From NCBI GenBank assembly GCA_000310025.1, contig FN648396.1, positions 215,120 to 279,119 on the forward strand: a stretch of 64,000 bases of DNA, in the 5' to 3' direction. The position numbers and the translations under genes are program-made. Position 1 is the first letter of the stretch; every line of letters starts with the position of its first letter. The stretch is from Ectocarpus siliculosus. Lineage: Eukaryota > Sar > Phaeophyceae > Ectocarpales > Ectocarpaceae. The notes beneath the pieces are model-generated. The model searched no databases, was not told the DNA's origin, and saw nothing but the letters and a program-made list of their open reading frames with translations. This document shows, piece by piece, positions 61,437-64,000 of the stretch.

Positions 61437-61521
61437 TGTAATGGAGCAACTAGTGTATTTGCATTGTACGAGCGTTTCATGAACGTTGTATGAGCGCTTA
61501 TTTCTCTGTTCCTCCATAACA
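61437..61521 (+). repeat. 3' LTR, internally deleted
   Basis: Matches both ends of the 5' LTR and joins them at a TTATT shared by the two break points, consistent with microhomology-mediated deletion. Confidence 0.7.
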
Positions 61522-61682
61522 TAAGCTTGTGCTTACTTTGGACTGTACCCTCATCCACTGGGGGAGGTGGAGGGGGGGGGGGCGCATGGCCTCTATTTTT
61601 CAGGGGGGGTTCGGGTACGGGTTGGGGATCGGGTCTATGTGTACTGCATTCTGGAATTGTCCCCTCACTATAGCTACTGTGG

Positions 61683-61916
61683 ATTTTCAATATACAACTA
61701 TCCTCACTCAACGCGTCTATGTGGCCGAATCTCCGATACAAATCAACCTGTGAGGTTTCAGTATGCAGTGTTCCTCACTCCATGCGTCTATGTGTCCGGC
61801 AATCGCAAACATCACTCAACCCGTGGGGTTTCAGTATGCAACTATCCTCACTCAACCCGTCTATGTATCCGGCAATCGCAAACATCACTCAACCCGTGGG
61901 GTTTCAGTTTGCAGTT
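61683..61916. repeat. 73-bp tandem repeat
   Basis: TTTCAGTATGCA-type starts at 61756, 61829 and 61902, with a diverged unit from about 61685. Units contain CTCACTCAACCCGTCTATGT and CCGGCAATCGCAAACATCAC. Confidence 0.85.
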
Positions 61917-62086
61917 ATTAAGGAATAATAAAAACACACACAGAAAGACTACCCATTCGAGATATACCCACAATCGAACGGGATGTGGTGGAGTCTTTTC
62001 AGTGAGTGGAGGGAAACCGGCTGGGTACTGGACTTATTTCGAGTCTTTTTAAGTCTATTCACTGATGATTTATACCAGTGATGCCA
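61916..62086 (+). repeat. CCCATTCGAGATATACCC repeat, copy 2
   Basis: Near-identical to 28379-28552; it follows the 73-bp repeat directly. Confidence 0.65.
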
Positions 62087-62122
62087 GCTGGTGCTAAGTA
62101 CAAAAACATCTGTATAGGTAAC

Positions 62123-62218
62123 TTACATTTTACAATACACCCCCTGTAGTTCTCTACTGGGTCAACGACAAAATATCGGGGAGAATCCCTTCGTTGTGTC
62201 GTGTATTGTAAAATGTAA
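62123..62218. mobile_element. 96-bp element with perfect 18-bp terminal inverted repeats
   Basis: TTACATTTTACAATACAC at 62123-62140 is the exact inverse of GTGTATTGTAAAATGTAA at 62201-62218. Size and structure fit a MITE, but only one copy is seen and no clear target duplication flanks it. Confidence 0.55.
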
Positions 62219-62398
62219 CCTTCACAGGGAACACGGCGCAGTGTCTATTGACAGATTGCTGGTTCATCAGACACATGAAGAAATATATTGTAAAAATCAT
62301 GGAAGGAGGAACGAAGTCTACAGCAGTACATCACCAGCCCTACATCACTCGTTTTTCAAATCTATAGATTTTTGCCCCCTGGTACTGACACTATTGGG

Positions 62399-62655
62399 AA
62401 CCCACGTGGGACGTCCCATGGGACACGTGGGCCGGCCTATGGGACACGCGGGCCGGCCCATGGGGCAGGTGGGACATCCCACCTGTGCCATGGGACGGCC
62501 CATACGGACGCATGGGACACGTGGGACGTCCCGTGGGACACGTGGGACGTCCCATGGGACACCAAATCTAGAACGTGGGACTCGTGGGACGCCCCATGGC
62601 ACCACGCTAGGGACGTCCCACGCGGCGCTCGAACACAGGCGTGGGACGTCCCAGC
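62399..62655. repeat. 21-bp palindrome-rich satellite
   Basis: Units close to CACGTGGGACGTCCCATGGGA, in which CACGTG, GGGACGTCCC and CCATGG are all palindromes. About eight recognisable units, decaying to the right. Confidence 0.8.
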
Positions 62656-63285
62656 CGGTCTCCTCTACGGTGTTCCACTGCTGTCCCACAGGCGTTCATA
62701 ATAATTAACTATATTTATCAGCTGATTTAGTGGAAGATAAGAGAATACCCGAATACGATGCATGAATAGCGAGTTTGAGTGTTAACGCTATCTCTCGAAC
62801 TCACTCGTGTTGTTGGAACAGGGAGGGGGGCGCGCAATGGGCCATGCGTCTTGAGGAACCCCTCTCTCAGCGTGTCCGCTCAACCCTTTCGGGTCTACCG
62901 GCGCCCTGACATACTACAGATTGATCATTTGGGAATGCTGGTGCTGTGGCATGCCATGGAGTCGCCGCCCTGTTTCCCTCCACGCCAGGTGTTGGCAAAT
63001 CCATAGGTAGGTGTGCCTTTGATTTTCGAATAGACCGTGCTTCCCTGTGACCAATGAAAAGACGTTAGAACCAGCGGGAAAAGTCCAGGTAGGTCCCTGG
63101 ACCGGCTAAATTTCGATGGTTGCGCATAGCTCTAGTGTGCGTAAATGCGAATGCCACCACGAATGAATTTCTCCCCGTATCCTTTCAGAGTGACACACAT
63201 CAATAGCTGCACGCACATCCCCTGAAGCAAAAAGACGGGAGGACTGCAAAAAGGTGCATTTGAAGGCCAACCAGGCCAGGAGTGA
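62656..63285. other. no supported gene; CCAAT segment
   Basis: GACCAATGAAAAGACG at about 63049 begins a segment shared with 35600-35700. The remaining open frames are short. Confidence 0.3.
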
Positions 63286-63356
63286 TATCCCGTTCGACTA
63301 TGGGTATATCTCGAATGGGTAGTCTTTCTGTGTGTGATTTTATTGTTCCTTAATGC
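63286..63356 (-). repeat. CCCATTCGAGATATACCC repeat, inverted partial copy
   Basis: The reverse complement of this stretch matches the first 70 bases of the copies at 28379 and 61916. Confidence 0.6.
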
Positions 63357-63407
63357 CACCCAACGTCATCTCCTTTGCCCCGAATGTTTTCGTTCCCTCT
63401 ACATACA

Positions 63408-64000
63408 GGTGTGCCCCGTACGACTGGGCAATGTTACCGCCAAGCCGGACGGCGCCTTTCGGAACCACACGGAGTCTGAGATCATGGTTTTGCTTTATAA
63501 ACTCCACAGCCACAACCACATGCGACGGTTGCCCGATGGCCGGCCCGCGACTGAGAGAATGCGTCGTCAGTTCGAACGCTCCTTCAGGGAACAGTTCTCG
63601 CTTAAACCCGACCACCAGTACGATACCATCACCAGAATATTCGACCGTTGTTCGATCGGGGACATCCTGGGCTCGATATCAGACGCCGTCCCCCCACCCC
63701 CCCACGGCGTATGCCCACGGTAGGCGAGAAAATGCTTCGCCTCCGGCACGCAAATGTGCTGTGGCCACACGCTGCGATCGCGCTTGGTGCATGCGACTGC
63801 GTACGAGCGGGACGGTTGCTACCCTGCTTTCTACGCTGTCAAGGACTGTAGAGGCGGTTGCGGAACGAGGTATATATTCGACAAGCGGGTTGTACGCGGC
63901 ACGAGGAATGGGTCGGACTGCTCCTGGCATGTATACAAGTCGTGGGACGACAGGAAGCTGCCGGACTTCATTGCTTTTCCAAGTCGGGACACTTCATCAG
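63408..64000 (+). CDS. unrecognised gene, partial, with in-frame TAG
   Basis: After a CTACATACAG acceptor the frame reads VCPVRLGNVTAKPDGAFRNH, then MRRQFERSFREQFSLKPDHQ and ITRIFDRCSIGDILGS, to a TAG at 63721-63723. The same frame stays open after it to the window end and still looks coding (YERDGCYPAFYAVKDCRGGC, RYIFDKRVVRGTRNGSDC). A GTAGGC donor overlaps the TAG, so it may lie in an intron, but no acceptor fits well. The Cys-rich second part and the charged first part do not match a family I know. A transposon origin is possible given the surroundings. Confidence 0.45.

Larger units (their letters stand above)
57442..61521 (+). mobile_element. internally deleted Ty3/gypsy (chromovirus-like) retrotransposon
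   Basis: LTR ends are recognisable: TGTGATGGAGCAACC at 57442 and TGTAATGGAGCAACT at 61437, both ending in CCTCCATAACA. The 5' LTR is 298 bases. The 3' LTR is 85 bases because 213 bases were lost between two TTATT words. TAAG flanks both ends (57438-57441, 61522-61525), a plausible 4-base target duplication. A TGGCGTCGTCTGGC primer-site candidate starts 3 bases after the 5' LTR. Gag, protease, RT and most of RNase H are absent. What remains is the end of RNase H, a Pro-rich spacer, integrase and a chromodomain, in shifted frames. It is not autonomous. Confidence 0.8.

Overview
This window looks like nuclear DNA of a brown alga close to Ectocarpus. That placement is an inference. It rests on dense GT-AG introns of about 0.2-2.3 kb, many transposable-element remnants, a short interstitial CCCTAA tract, a CTACAGCAGT decamer found far above chance, and cysteine-rich and glycosyltransferase-like exons of a kind I associate with Ectocarpus. 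Genes are split into small exons, many without an ATG. I built models by joining open frames across GT/AG sites and checking codon phase. There is no operon or prokaryotic organisation. A 963-base N run (27377-28339) is an assembly gap.

Layout. 762-4354 (minus): six phase-consistent exons of a type II membrane, glycosyltransferase-like protein that runs off the left edge. 6572-6691 (minus): first exon of a probable secreted protein. 8360-20569 (plus): the best-supported gene, a 14-exon FAD synthase whose PAPS-reductase-like FAD synthetase domain precedes a molybdopterin-binding-type domain; the exons sum to exactly 579 codons. Its introns hold a tRNA-derived SINE, a hairpin element, a G-tract-bounded repeat and a decayed exon copy. 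21493-21669 (plus): last exon of an unknown gene. 24147-29167 (minus): two unknown multi-exon genes, one spanning the gap. 29398-29750: weak exons. 31648-33097: a decayed, probably transposon-encoded gene. 36039-37483 (minus): exons of one or two unknown genes.

The right half is mostly repeats. 38596-40788 holds two abutting satellites (a 10-bp TCATGA array, then an 83-bp array). 42440-45370 has scattered exon-like frames, an RT-like tail, a degenerate 193-bp repeat and a tRNA-like fragment. 51386-54491 has exon-like pieces of an unknown plus-strand gene. 55740-61521 is a transposon nest: a 160-bp tandem repeat, a minus-strand LINE ORF1 with an endonuclease start, and an internally deleted Ty3/gypsy element with integrase and chromodomain. 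61683-63356 holds further small repeats, a 96-bp inverted-repeat element and a 21-bp palindromic satellite. An open frame runs off the right edge.

I found no CRISPR array, defence island, rRNA or intact tRNA gene, and no clearly new multi-gene system. The most unusual items are the repeat families and the architecture of the Ty3 remnant.
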